A DNA stretch of 64,000 nt from assembly GCA_014238425.1 (NCBI GenBank), contig JABABD010000009.1, positions 1 to 64,000 of the forward strand. The letters are read 5' to 3'. A program made the translations under genes and the position numbers. Source of the DNA: Flavobacteriaceae bacterium. GTDB lineage: Bacteria; Bacteroidota; Bacteroidia; Flavobacteriales; Flavobacteriaceae. The notes beneath the pieces are model-generated. The model did not search any database. It was not told the origin of the DNA and worked only from the letters and a program-made list of their open reading frames with translations. Positions 35,801 through 43,486 of this stretch are shown here, piece by piece. The number at the start of each line of letters is the position of its first letter. Positions within the stretch are counted from its first letter, which is position 1.

Positions 35801-36189
35801 GTAACACCAGTAGACCAACGATCAGATTCAACACCTGCATCATGGCTTATATCCTTGAATTCAAAATTTCCGGTATTTAAATAAAGTTTATTTATCGCAT
35901 CGTTCCCAGCAAAAAAAATATCGGACAAACCATCATTGTTTATATCTCCAATGGCAACGCCACTACCATTATAAAAATAATCATAGTGCCCTAAGTTACG
36001 CTCAGGCGATTCGATTGAAGTATTGATAAACTCTATTCCGGTCTTAGATGAATTTAAAAGTGTAAATTGTGCTTCATCATTGTAAGACTGCTGGTTAACA
36101 GTTTTATTTTTACATGAAAATATAGATATAATCAAAAGTAGAATCAGCACACAATTATGAGTAGATTCATGGACGTCTTTTGTAATCAT
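32827..36189 (-). CDS. Giant FG-GAP/VCBS repeat lipoprotein with ASPIC-UnbV domain (copy 1)
   Basis: Surface-exposed or periplasmic lipoprotein of 1120 residues. The signal ends at Cys26 in ISIFSC. The rest is a beta-propeller-type array of FG-GAP/VCBS units, each with calcium-type loops such as GDINNDGLSDIFF, DINNDGFLDIYV and DFDENGFLDLYI. An ASPIC-UnbV (CRTAC1-like) domain lies near 540-610 (ending at VEIYWPDN), then a second FG-GAP block follows. A near-equal paralogue is at 60255-63563. Such proteins are often encoded with SusC/SusD pairs; none are nearby here. Adhesion or binding of glycans is inferred. It is divergent from the ECF sigma gene across 97 bases. Confidence 0.88.
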   Translation of the reverse strand: MITKDVHESTHNCVLILLLIISIFSCKNKTVNQQSYNDEAQFTLLNSSKTGIEFINTSIESPERNLGHYDYFYNGSGVAIGDINNDGLSDIFFAGNDAINKLYLNTGNFEFKDISHDAGVESDRWSTGVTMIDINNDGFLDIYVCNSGPYTEDSKLANQLYINNGDLTFSERAAEYGLDDSSYSSQAVFFDMDRDGDLDVFVMNHSLINYEKQVHKWEEHLLSKSSRIRDKSYSHIYKNNGDNIFINVSKESGIYKPGFGLGVAVSDFDENGFLDLYIANDYFIPDFMFFNNGDGTFVDGIETKISHSSFFSMGCDAADFNNDGLIDLTVVDMTSSDHYRSKTLMESMDIDKFNYLTNYKKYVPQYMFNTLNLNRGKGNFSEIGFLAGVSKTDWSWASLMVDLDNDTWKDIFVTNGYKRDTKDRDWVNELNRRYAQEGVNGQVVFEQLMKSSSVPIPNYAFKNSGGLKFKDESDTWGFSDPSFSQGAAYGDLDNDGDLDMVINNLEKMAFVYRNNTSSKTNNNFIQFELSDNGSVNKAMHSRIKVFSGESVQTVEYSFVRGYLSTMQPLAHFGLSELNKVDKVEIYWPDNTLSTIRNPKINTKHHIDRNDVQTLVVNNQSAQLPFLDVSNRIGLSNVQHLENEFDDYRDEILLPHKLSTLGPCIAVGDVNGDSLDDFFVGGAKGQSGRIYVQDPKKGFIIKDMPNLNYDKDYEDIGAIFFDADGDADMDLYVASGGGGDIKDEVHLFQDRLYLNSGDGVFHKSITALPELKSSSSSISPVDWDKDGDLDLFVGGRNTPGKYPLSPNSYLLENINGQFKDVTKSIAPELSTIGMITGSCWSDINDDQREDLILVGEWMPVTVFINTVNGFEKQGSSLGLPEAVGWFYSIEKGDFDNDGDEDFIAGNLGLNNKFQPSPEKPLHIYANDFDNSGSLDIVLSKMYKGNLAPLRGKECSTEQMPFIAEKFPTFSEFASSTLEDIYGLDKLKNSVHYQATDFASLYIENRGDGSFDTFQLPAEAQLSPIMGTVICDFDKDGKMDLVIAGNLFDTEVETPSYDAGKGLYLKGNGDGTFLPYLKIEDSGIFMPQNVRDIQLIYILKEKRPAVLVANNNSNLNLFAWTK

Positions 36190-36286
36190 TTTGACGTTAA
36201 ATGGTTGGTTAGCTTTTATAAAGATAAAAAATCTGTGATTTCTGTAACTATGTGCAAAAAATTAAGACCTATAGACAACTAACCAA

Positions 36287-36787
36287 ATGAAATTGACGAA
36301 GGAACTCGAACATAGTTTTGTGGAGCAATTAGAAAAGCACCAAAATATTGTACATAAAGTCTGCAGGCTTTATACCAACAATCAAGATGCTCATAATGAT
36401 TTGTTTCAAGAAATTACGATACAGCTATGGAAAGCGTATCCAAAGTTTCGTGGAGATTCAAAATTTAGTACTTGGATGTATCGTGTGGGTTTAAATACAG
36501 CCATTACCTTATATAGAAAAGGGAAACGCTCTATTAACACACAACATATGGATGACGTTTTATACAAGGTAAAATCTGTGGAATATGACGATACAGAAGA
36601 GCAACAGCTAAAATTATTATATAAAGCAGTACATCAACTCAATGATATCGAAAAGGCCTTGGTCTTTTTATATCTGGAAGACAAAAATTATAGAGAGATT
36701 AGCTACACGATGGGGATCAGTGAAGTTAATGCAAGGGTGAAGATGAATCGAGTGAAAACAAAATTAAGAACCATATTAAATCCGTAA
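36287..36787 (+). CDS. ECF-type RNA polymerase sigma factor
   Basis: Sigma-70 family factor of 166 residues with region 2 (about 20-85; QDAHNDLFQEITIQLWKAYP and FSTWMYRVGLNTAI) and region 4 (about 105-160; LVFLYLEDKNYREISYTMGI). Region 3 is missing, as in ECF factors. The next gene starts four bases after the stop and encodes a membrane protein, the usual place for an anti-sigma factor. It may control the neighbouring FG-GAP gene or a TonB system, which is only a context guess. Confidence 0.9.
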   Translation: MKLTKELEHSFVEQLEKHQNIVHKVCRLYTNNQDAHNDLFQEITIQLWKAYPKFRGDSKFSTWMYRVGLNTAITLYRKGKRSINTQHMDDVLYKVKSVEYDDTEEQQLKLLYKAVHQLNDIEKALVFLYLEDKNYREISYTMGISEVNARVKMNRVKTKLRTILNP

Positions 36788-36791
36788 GATT

Positions 36792-37439
36792 ATGGATGAG
36801 TTAGAATTATTAAAGAAGGATTGGCAGAAAGATACCGTTACGTATCCAAAACTCTCAGCTAATGAAATCTACCCCATGTTATTGAAGAAATCATCTTCAA
36901 TTGTCAAATCTCTGTTTTACATAAGTATTGGGGAGCTTTTATTTTGGATTATCTTGAATTCCTTTCCTTTCCTGTTCGATTCGTATCGTGAAGCTTTTGA
37001 CAATATGCTCATGAGCAAGGCCTTTTTCTATGGTGTTACCATCTTCACATATGTGATCATATTCCTCTTCATTTATTTATTGTATAAAGCCTATAAATCC
37101 ATTTCTGTTGCCGATAGCACTAAGGGACTTATGGAAAGTATTCTTAAGACGCGAAAGATTATAAAGTACTATGTTATCTATAATCTGGTTTTTGGTGGAG
37201 CGCTCATTATTTTCTCTTTTATTATAGAAATAGTTAAGAATCCTAAGGTATCTGAACAAATAGCACAATTCGAGACTGACGGAAAACTTGCCATTTTCTG
37301 GGCGACAACGATTGGAATGCTAATCCTGGGCATTTTGATTTTTGGCGGATTTATTTGGTTGTTCTATAGATTAATCTATGGCATACTCTTGAAGCGCTTG
37401 AATCAGAATTATAAAGAATTAAAAAAACTAGAAGTGTAG
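36792..37439 (+). CDS. Membrane protein (215 aa), probable sigma-factor partner
   Basis: An N-terminal cytoplasmic stretch (MDELELLKKDWQKDTVTYPK) precedes four membrane helices (about 38-60, 75-98, 120-140 and 168-192). The opening, with DELELLKKDWQ, is one I associate with Bacteroidota proteins encoded after ECF sigma factors, so an anti-sigma role is likely, but there is no recognisable zinc anti-sigma domain. The gene starts four bases after the sigma gene. It converges with the acyltransferase gene across 52 bases with no obvious hairpin. Confidence 0.72.
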   Translation: MDELELLKKDWQKDTVTYPKLSANEIYPMLLKKSSSIVKSLFYISIGELLFWIILNSFPFLFDSYREAFDNMLMSKAFFYGVTIFTYVIIFLFIYLLYKAYKSISVADSTKGLMESILKTRKIIKYYVIYNLVFGGALIIFSFIIEIVKNPKVSEQIAQFETDGKLAIFWATTIGMLILGILIFGGFIWLFYRLIYGILLKRLNQNYKELKKLEV

Positions 37440-37491
37440 GTTTATGGCCAAGGAAGAATTCAAAAGACAGATAGAAGTAAAAACAACCTAA

Positions 37492-38289
37492 TTACCACTC
37501 TCTTTTTTTATTTAATTCTTCTTCAGCTTCTATCTCCTCTTTCGGAATAACTTTTAAGAAAGAAGAGTGTTGCTCAATAGCATATTCTATTTTTTCAACT
37601 ATATCAGCAATCTCATCATTCTCATAATCAATATCCAAAGGTTGTTTAATTTCCATGGATTGAAGAATATTTTTTTTCTTGACGCGTAATCCTTTTTTGT
37701 CAAAAGAGCGTCTAAACCCATCAATTACTATTGGAACAACAATCGGTTGATATCGTTTGATTATATGAGCAGTTCCTTTTCTAATAGGTTTAAAAGGCGT
37801 TGTTGTGCCTTGAGGAAATGTAATTACCCAACCATCATCTAATGCTTTGGCAATACTGGATATATCACTCATCTTAACCTGTCTGTTAACGTCCTTTCCT
37901 TGTGATCTCCATGTACGCTCAATACTGATCGAACCCACATAGGCAAGTATCTTAGGTAGTAATCCAGATTTCATAGTCTCCTTAGCCGCTACATAATAGA
38001 TATTAAGTTTAGGGTTCCATAAGTAACCAACATTCTTTATGGAATCGACACGACCACTCAAACTGGCATTAAAGACGTGAAACATTGCTACCACATCCGC
38101 AAAATATGTTTGATGGTTTGATATGAACAATACATTTGTATCAGGAAGGTTTTTAATAACTTCTGAGCCTTCAATTTGCAGTTCATTAAAACCACGAAAA
38201 CGGCGATGTGTCATAACACCCAGAATCCTGATGAGCCATTTTTTTAAAAAGAGAATATGTCCGAATGGATTTTTCTTAAATAATCCCAT
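37492..38289 (-). CDS. 1-acyl-glycerol-3-phosphate acyltransferase-like (PlsC family)
   Basis: Membrane-bound acyltransferase of 265 residues that would add a fatty acid to lysophosphatidate in phospholipid synthesis. The first catalytic motif is in LFISNHQTYFADVVAM; the His and Asp are five residues apart (HX5D) instead of the usual HX4D. The second motif reads FPQGTTTPFKPI in place of FPEGT, and IVPIVIDGF is the usual fourth block. The changes suggest a Bacteroidota subgroup with altered acceptor. It lies 45 bases downstream of the NUDIX gene, but a TACATTTG box in that gap could drive it alone. Confidence 0.85.
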   Translation of the reverse strand: MGLFKKNPFGHILFLKKWLIRILGVMTHRRFRGFNELQIEGSEVIKNLPDTNVLFISNHQTYFADVVAMFHVFNASLSGRVDSIKNVGYLWNPKLNIYYVAAKETMKSGLLPKILAYVGSISIERTWRSQGKDVNRQVKMSDISSIAKALDDGWVITFPQGTTTPFKPIRKGTAHIIKRYQPIVVPIVIDGFRRSFDKKGLRVKKKNILQSMEIKQPLDIDYENDEIADIVEKIEYAIEQHSSFLKVIPKEEIEAEEELNKKREW

Positions 38290-38321
38290 GAATTGTTTTA
38301 GTTGATAATAACAAATGTAAC

Positions 38322-38329
38322 AAAAGTGT
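38322..38329 (-). promoter_or_regulatory. -7 element for the acyltransferase gene
   Basis: TACATTTG on the minus strand, an exact TAnnTTTG, 33 bases before the ATG at 38289. No clear -33 TTG at the usual distance. Confidence 0.45.
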
Positions 38330-38334
38330 CCTAA

Positions 38335-38976
38335 CTAAAGCGTCGCTTTTATGAGATCTTTAATCTCACTAAGCATCATTGCAGTAGCTCCCCAAACTAC
38401 ATGCCCATTAAGTTTGAATGCTGGCACCTCAACATCAACTTTATAAGATGTTGAAACCGTTTTATTTATAATAAAATTATCATTAAAAAGATCCATAATC
38501 TTTACCTCAAGAATGTCTTCTACTTCGTCTTCTTGTTTAATAAATCGAGGTCTAACCTGGGTATATCCCAAAAAAGGCTGTACGAAAAAATTGCTCGGTG
38601 GAATGTAAACATCTGTTAACCGTTTAATTACCATAACATCCTTTTGTAGCACACCAATTTCTTCAAATGTCTCTCTAAGTGCTGTGTCTTTTAAGGAAGT
38701 GTCAATTTCTTCTACTCTACCTCCTGGAAAACCTATTTGAGCTGAATGAACACCTTTATAGGTTTTTCGTAATATCAAAACAATACGAGTTTCATTATGA
38801 GCATCGGGATATAACAATGCTAAAACTGCTGACTGCTTTGCATTTTTAATATTATCTCCTTGCCGTTTAACTAATTCTTGTCTAAATGGAGGCACCATTT
38901 TTAACTGAGAAGATTGCCCTGGAAGTGAGATATTTTCTATTTTTGAAATGGATTCTAATACATTCTTAAATTGCAT
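38335..38976 (-). CDS. NUDIX hydrolase, CoA pyrophosphatase (NudL) type
   Basis: Hydrolyses CoA or related nucleotide diphosphates; 213 residues. The upstream CoA-type signature LILRKTYKGVHSAQIGFPGG is followed by a Nudix box GRVEEIDTSLKDTALRETFE with the catalytic REtfEEIG core. The first box position has Asp instead of Glu, as in the NudL subgroup. A long C-terminal region matches other CoA pyrophosphatases (VWGATAMMLSEI). Expected role is turnover of CoA or its oxidised forms. Divergent from the cyclophilin gene with 37 bases between starts. Confidence 0.88.
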   Translation of the reverse strand: MQFKNVLESISKIENISLPGQSSQLKMVPPFRQELVKRQGDNIKNAKQSAVLALLYPDAHNETRIVLILRKTYKGVHSAQIGFPGGRVEEIDTSLKDTALRETFEEIGVLQKDVMVIKRLTDVYIPPSNFFVQPFLGYTQVRPRFIKQEDEVEDILEVKIMDLFNDNFIINKTVSTSYKVDVEVPAFKLNGHVVWGATAMMLSEIKDLIKATL

Positions 38977-39013
38977 ACTAAACCTATAATAGGCATTTAA
39001 TTATTAATACATA

Positions 39014-39721
39014 ATGAAACTAACTATTCTCATTTCCTTTCTACTCCTTTTATTGAATTGTGAAGATACACAAACTTCTAAAAATAGTTCATCCGAAACG
39101 CCTTCCAAGCTTAGTATTAAAAAAGAAATAAAACCAGAGAAAATCATCCAAAAATCTGAACGTGAATTTCCATTACTTACGGAAAAGAACGCTATGGATT
39201 TCTTTTTGGGTTACGAAAAAGAAAACAAAGAAAACAAAGTGCGTATAACCACCGATTTTGGGAATATTGACATCTTGTTGTTTGATAAAATCAAGTTTCA
39301 CAGAGCTAATTTTATATTTTTAACCAAGCAAGGCTATTTTGATAATACACAATTCTATCGCATTGTCAACAATTTTATTATTCAAGCCGGAAATAGTGAT
39401 CAAAAAGAAGTACGGAAAAAACGTATAAATATTGGCAAGTACTTGTTACCAACAGACACTAATAGAGGGTACAAACATCATCGCGGGGTTATTTCGATGC
39501 CGAGTAGCGAAATAGACAACCCGCATAAACTAGCTTCGCCGTATGAGTTCTTTATTGTTCAAAATCCGGTAGGTGCATATCATTTGGATGGCGATTATAC
39601 TATTTTTGGAAAAGTAATAAGCGGTATGAATGTCGTTGATGAAATCGCCAAACAGGAAGCAGATGGCAGAGGATGGCCTAATCATAATATTTATATTAGA
39701 AAAGTGGAAATCATCAATTAG
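39014..39721 (+). CDS. Cyclophilin-type peptidyl-prolyl isomerase lipoprotein
   Basis: Periplasm-facing lipoprotein; signal ends LLLLLNC (Cys16). After a 50-residue linker a cyclophilin domain spans about 75-233: VRITTDFGNIDILLFDKIKF, then GYFDNTQFYRIVNNFIIQAG, HRGVISMPSS and DYTIFGKVISGMNVVDEIA. Catalytic Arg is in FYRIV; the QxGD part of the usual GGD segment is altered to QAGNSD. It would speed proline isomerisation during folding of outer-membrane or periplasmic proteins. The gene is 72 bases before the M3 peptidase lipoprotein gene and may be co-transcribed. Confidence 0.88.
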   Translation: MKLTILISFLLLLLNCEDTQTSKNSSSETPSKLSIKKEIKPEKIIQKSEREFPLLTEKNAMDFFLGYEKENKENKVRITTDFGNIDILLFDKIKFHRANFIFLTKQGYFDNTQFYRIVNNFIIQAGNSDQKEVRKKRINIGKYLLPTDTNRGYKHHRGVISMPSSEIDNPHKLASPYEFFIVQNPVGAYHLDGDYTIFGKVISGMNVVDEIAKQEADGRGWPNHNIYIRKVEIIN

Positions 39722-39793
39722 GATAATTTTTAAATAAATAACGCTAGTATTCATTAACTTGATAACCGCAATCACAACACTAAAACTAAATAA

Positions 39794-41950
39794 ATGACAA
39801 TCAAGAAAACAATCAACCCTATAAAAATTATCTTACTGAGTTCAGTAATGATATTTTTTAGTTGTAAACAAGACGCAGAAAAAAAAGGTGTAGCCATGCA
39901 TGACAATATTTTAATGCAAGAATATTCAGGACCATATGGAGGTGTTCCAGCATTTGATAAAATGAAAGTAGAAGATGTTAAAAATGCTATCGAAAAAAGT
40001 ATGGAGTTGAGCTTATCAGATATTGATGTTATTGCGAACAATACAGAAGCGCCAACATTCGAGAATACCATTGAAGCTATGGAGCGTTCTGGTAAAGAGC
40101 TTGATAATGTGTTTACTTACTTCGGTATTATGAGTAGCAATATGTCTAGCCCAGAATTTAGGGAAGTACAAGGTGAATTAGCACCAAAATTATCAGAATA
40201 TCAATCTAAAATTTCACAAAATGAATCCTTATTTAAACGCATAAAAATTGTATATGATAATGCAAAACAAAATCCATTAGATACTGACCAAATGCGTGTT
40301 CTAGATTTGACTTATAAAGGTTTTGCTATGAATGGTGCTGAACTTAACACTGAAAAAAAGGAACGTTACGCAGCTATAAACAAAGAATTATCGTCATTAT
40401 ACAATGATTTTTCTAACAATGTATTACACGACGAAGAAAATTATATTACCTACTTAACAAAAGATCAACTTGGAGGTTTAGCGGAAGGTTTTATTAAGTC
40501 TGCTGCTAAAATCGCTACGGACAATGGACAAGAAGGCAAGTATGCTATTACGAATACTAGATCTTCTATGGATCCTTTTTTAAAATATTCAACAGAAAGA
40601 GCACTACGTAAAACCGTTTGGGAAAATTATTATTCTCGTGGAGATAATGGCGATACATATGATAATAATGACATCATTGCTAAAATCTTAAAATTACGTC
40701 GTGAACGCGTGGAGTTATTAGGGCATAAAAACTTTGCAGAATGGCGTTTACAAGACAGAATGGCTAAAACGCCCGAAAACGCTATGGCACTTATGGAAGC
40801 CGTTTGGCCAGCAGCTATTGGTCGCGTAGCAGAAGAGGTTGCGGATATGCAAACAGTTGCTAATACCAGTGGAGACAACATAACTATTGAACCTTGGGAT
40901 TATCGTTATTACGCTGAAAAAGTGAGACTAAAAAAATACGATCTAGATTCTGATGAAGTCAAACAATATTTACAATTAGATAAGTTAACAGAAGCCATGT
41001 TCTATGTGGCCGGTCGTTTATTTAATTACGATTTTAAACCAGTACCAGAAGGTAGTGTTCCTGTCTTTCAGGAAGATGTAAAAGTTTGGGAAGTTTCTGA
41101 TAAAGATTCAGGTAAAAACATAGGGCTTTGGTATTTGGATCCTTATGCACGACCAGGAAAGCGTTCTGGTGCTTGGGCTACAACTTATAGAAGTCATACC
41201 ACATTAGATGGTAAGAAAAATGTATTGGCATCTAATAATTCAAACTTTGTAAAGCCAGCTCCTGGCGAGGCTGTTTTAGTTTCTTGGGACGATGCCACGA
41301 CCTTCTTCCATGAATTTGGTCATGCTTTGCATTTCTTTTCATCTAATGTGAAATACCCAACACTTAATGGAGGTGTTCGCGATTATACAGAATTCCAATC
41401 ACAATTGTTAGAACGATGGTTATCAACTGATGAAGTTATCAATAAGTTTTTAGTACACTATAAAACGGGAGAACCTATTCCTGCAGCTTTAGTTGAAAAA
41501 ATCAAGAAAGCATCGACCTTCAATCAAGGTTTTGGGACAACAGAATATCTGGCATCTGCACTAATTGACATGAAATTACACCTAGCAGATCCGGAAAACA
41601 TAGACGTCGATAAATTTGAGCGCGAAACCTTAGCTGAACTCAAAATGCCTAAGGAATTACCAATGCGACACAGAACACCACATTTTGGGCATGTATTTTC
41701 TGGTGAAGGTTATGCCACTGCATATTATGGCTATATGTGGGCAGATGTATTAACTTCTGACGCTTCTGAAGCCTTTAGGGAGGCAGAAGGAGGATTCTAT
41801 GACAAAAAAATCGCTGACAAATTAGTTAAGTATTTGTTTGCTCCGAGAAACTCTATGGATCCAGCAGAGGCTTATAGAAAATTCCGTGGACGTGACGCTA
41901 AGATTGAAGCATTAATGCGAGATCGAGGGTTTCCAGTTCCTAAAAATTAA
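39794..41950 (+). CDS. M3-family metallopeptidase lipoprotein (peptidyl-dipeptidase Dcp-like)
   Basis: Zinc oligopeptidase of 718 residues. The N-terminus is a lipoprotein signal ending SVMIFFSC, unlike the cytoplasmic E. coli Dcp, so it probably trims peptides in the periplasm. The zinc motif HEFGHALHFF is within TTFFHEFGHALH, and the third ligand Glu is expected in EFQSQLLERW. The substrate-gating region HFGHVFSGEGYATAYYGYMW near the C-terminus is the standard M3A signature. Length fits Dcp (681 residues) plus the lipoprotein leader. It converges with the TRIC channel gene over a shared terminator. Confidence 0.93.
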   Translation: MTIKKTINPIKIILLSSVMIFFSCKQDAEKKGVAMHDNILMQEYSGPYGGVPAFDKMKVEDVKNAIEKSMELSLSDIDVIANNTEAPTFENTIEAMERSGKELDNVFTYFGIMSSNMSSPEFREVQGELAPKLSEYQSKISQNESLFKRIKIVYDNAKQNPLDTDQMRVLDLTYKGFAMNGAELNTEKKERYAAINKELSSLYNDFSNNVLHDEENYITYLTKDQLGGLAEGFIKSAAKIATDNGQEGKYAITNTRSSMDPFLKYSTERALRKTVWENYYSRGDNGDTYDNNDIIAKILKLRRERVELLGHKNFAEWRLQDRMAKTPENAMALMEAVWPAAIGRVAEEVADMQTVANTSGDNITIEPWDYRYYAEKVRLKKYDLDSDEVKQYLQLDKLTEAMFYVAGRLFNYDFKPVPEGSVPVFQEDVKVWEVSDKDSGKNIGLWYLDPYARPGKRSGAWATTYRSHTTLDGKKNVLASNNSNFVKPAPGEAVLVSWDDATTFFHEFGHALHFFSSNVKYPTLNGGVRDYTEFQSQLLERWLSTDEVINKFLVHYKTGEPIPAALVEKIKKASTFNQGFGTTEYLASALIDMKLHLADPENIDVDKFERETLAELKMPKELPMRHRTPHFGHVFSGEGYATAYYGYMWADVLTSDASEAFREAEGGFYDKKIADKLVKYLFAPRNSMDPAEAYRKFRGRDAKIEALMRDRGFPVPKN

Positions 41951-42004
41951 AATTCTATCCTATTCCTTCCCAAAAGGAAGGGCTTTAACCTTAATAAAAA
42001 TTCT

Positions 42005-42033
42005 CTCCTCTAGTGAGCTAGAGGAGGTTTTTA
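42005..42033. terminator. Bidirectional terminator between the M3 peptidase and TRIC genes
   Basis: Nine-base-pair perfect stem CTCCTCTAG / CTAGAGGAG with a TGAG loop, an A-rich left side and a T run on the right. The TAG stop codon of the minus-strand channel gene (42018-42020) is part of the right arm. A smaller hairpin CCTTCC-CAAAA-GGAAGG (41965-41981) lies just before. Confidence 0.75.
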
Positions 42034-42626
42034 TACAAGCTCGGTAAACTCACTTTAAACTTGACTGCGAGTAACCGTGTAGAGATAACAACAGCTCCGG
42101 CGATTATAAAAATAAAATTATTATCAATAGGCAAAAAACGTAACGCGAAGTATGTAACACCTCCTAAAATACACGCAGTAGCGTAGATTTCTTTTCTAAA
42201 GATCACAGGAATTTCATTACATAGCATATCACGAATAACACCTCCAAAACATGCGGACATAGTCCCCAATGCAATACAAATAATAGGGTGTAATCCTGCA
42301 CCAAGTCCTTTTTCTATACCTACAACCGTATATAATCCAATACCAATAGTGTCAAAAAGAAATAGTGAGGTTCTTAAATAATTGATTTTGTTTCTAACGA
42401 TCACAGCAAAAAATGTCGAAGCAAAAATCACATAAGTAAAGGTCATGTCTTTCATCCAACTCACAGGAGTAACTCCTATCAAGATATCTCTTAGGGTTCC
42501 TCCACCAACTGCTGTAACAAAGGCAATGATTAAAATACCAAAAGGATCCATGCGTTTTTGCATAGCAACTAATACGCCAGAAATGGCAAACGCAATAGTT
42601 CCAAGGATGTCAATGATGTAAAACAT
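42018..42626 (-). CDS. TRIC-type cation channel family protein (UPF0126)
   Basis: Inner-membrane protein of 202 residues, two repeats of three helices plus a seventh, as in prokaryotic TRIC channels (UPF0126/YicG). Repeat 1 begins DILGTIAFAISGVLVAMQKR and has AVGGGTLRDILIG; repeat 2 has GTMSACFGGVIRDMLCNEIP. The paired GGGTLRD / GGVIRDM loops are the family signature. Some members carry glycine or pyruvate-related transport claims; the actual role here is not known. Preceded by an 88-base gap from the RDD gene on the same strand. Confidence 0.88.
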   Translation of the reverse strand: MFYIIDILGTIAFAISGVLVAMQKRMDPFGILIIAFVTAVGGGTLRDILIGVTPVSWMKDMTFTYVIFASTFFAVIVRNKINYLRTSLFLFDTIGIGLYTVVGIEKGLGAGLHPIICIALGTMSACFGGVIRDMLCNEIPVIFRKEIYATACILGGVTYFALRFLPIDNNFIFIIAGAVVISTRLLAVKFKVSLPSLYKNLL

Positions 42627-42714
42627 CGTTTTTTAAATTTAAATAGTTAAAATGCTTCAACTTAGCTCAGCATAAGCGAATCATACGATTTTGCAAACAA
42701 AATTGGTTCTCTGC

Positions 42715-43464
42715 TTACATATTCTGGGTATAATAATTATAATCTTTTAACACAGTATCTATAAATTGTATATCGCTACTACCAGTATCTAAAGATTTCA
42801 ATTCTATGACTTCCATGATCTTCTTTCGGAGTTTGATCAATGTTGGGTAATCTTTGGATTTTTTTGCAGTTAAAAAGGTATCCTTGATAATGCGAGCATC
42901 GTTATCAGATAATCTTATTACATTTGGGTATGTTGGCACATAATCAGATTGTAATTCTTCCAATATAGTATGGCTGATATTTATTTTATCTCCAAGTTTA
43001 ATTACTGAAGTTCCAGCCGTCATATCTCCTAATCTTTGACTCTTCTTACTTGTTACTATTGCTATCAATGCTATAACCCCACTCATAATATTGAAATCAA
43101 CAATGCGCAAAAACCAGCGAATAACGTAATCTGCTAGAGTGGCCTGATAGCCATCAATTTTAACCACTTTTATTTTCAAAATGCGCTTTCCTATGGTCTG
43201 ACCATCAAGGATAGTTTCAAAAGCCAAAGAATAAAACATAAAAGGTAAAAGAAATATGAGAACAATGGCTATTTGCGACCATTGATCCATATCCTCTATC
43301 CAATCGTTAATGTTGAAAATATTGAATACTATCTGATATATAACAATTAAATATGCAATCTTTATGATTAGGTCTATTAGGTAAGCCAAAAGACGCTCTC
43401 CCACACTAGCTGCCGTAAAATTGATGTTGACATTTTGGGTGGTGTTTATTTGTAACTCTACCAT
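42715..43464 (-). CDS. RDD-family membrane protein (249 aa)
   Basis: RDD domain of about 140 residues with helices near 30-50, 68-88 and 122-145. The opening SVGERLLAYLIDLIIKIAYL is the usual Arg-Asp-Asp segment, and GQTIGKRILKIKVVKIDG and RLGDMTAGTSVIK are typical. A C-terminal cytoplasmic helical tail follows. Some RDD proteins act as Na+/H+ antiporters; most have no known role. It is divergent from the SpoIIM operon with just 22 bases between start codons, and in other Bacteroidota the RDD gene accompanies that same set. Confidence 0.9.
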   Translation of the reverse strand: MVELQINTTQNVNINFTAASVGERLLAYLIDLIIKIAYLIVIYQIVFNIFNINDWIEDMDQWSQIAIVLIFLLPFMFYSLAFETILDGQTIGKRILKIKVVKIDGYQATLADYVIRWFLRIVDFNIMSGVIALIAIVTSKKSQRLGDMTAGTSVIKLGDKINISHTILEELQSDYVPTYPNVIRLSDNDARIIKDTFLTAKKSKDYPTLIKLRKKIMEVIELKSLDTGSSDIQFIDTVLKDYNYYTQNM

Positions 43465-43480
43465 AAAAATTGTTTATTTG
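43449..43480 (+). promoter_or_regulatory. Possible promoter of the SpoIIM-DUF58 operon
   Basis: TTTG (43449-43452), a 20-base spacer and TTTATTTG (43473-43480; seven of eight bases). The -7 box ends six bases before the ATG at 43487, which would give an almost leaderless mRNA. It overlaps the start of the divergent RDD gene. Confidence 0.35.
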
Positions 43481-43486
43481 AAACGT

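Noticed and set aside
37444-37491. 15-codon frame after the sigma partner
   Set aside because: Too short and without a leader signal to support as a gene.
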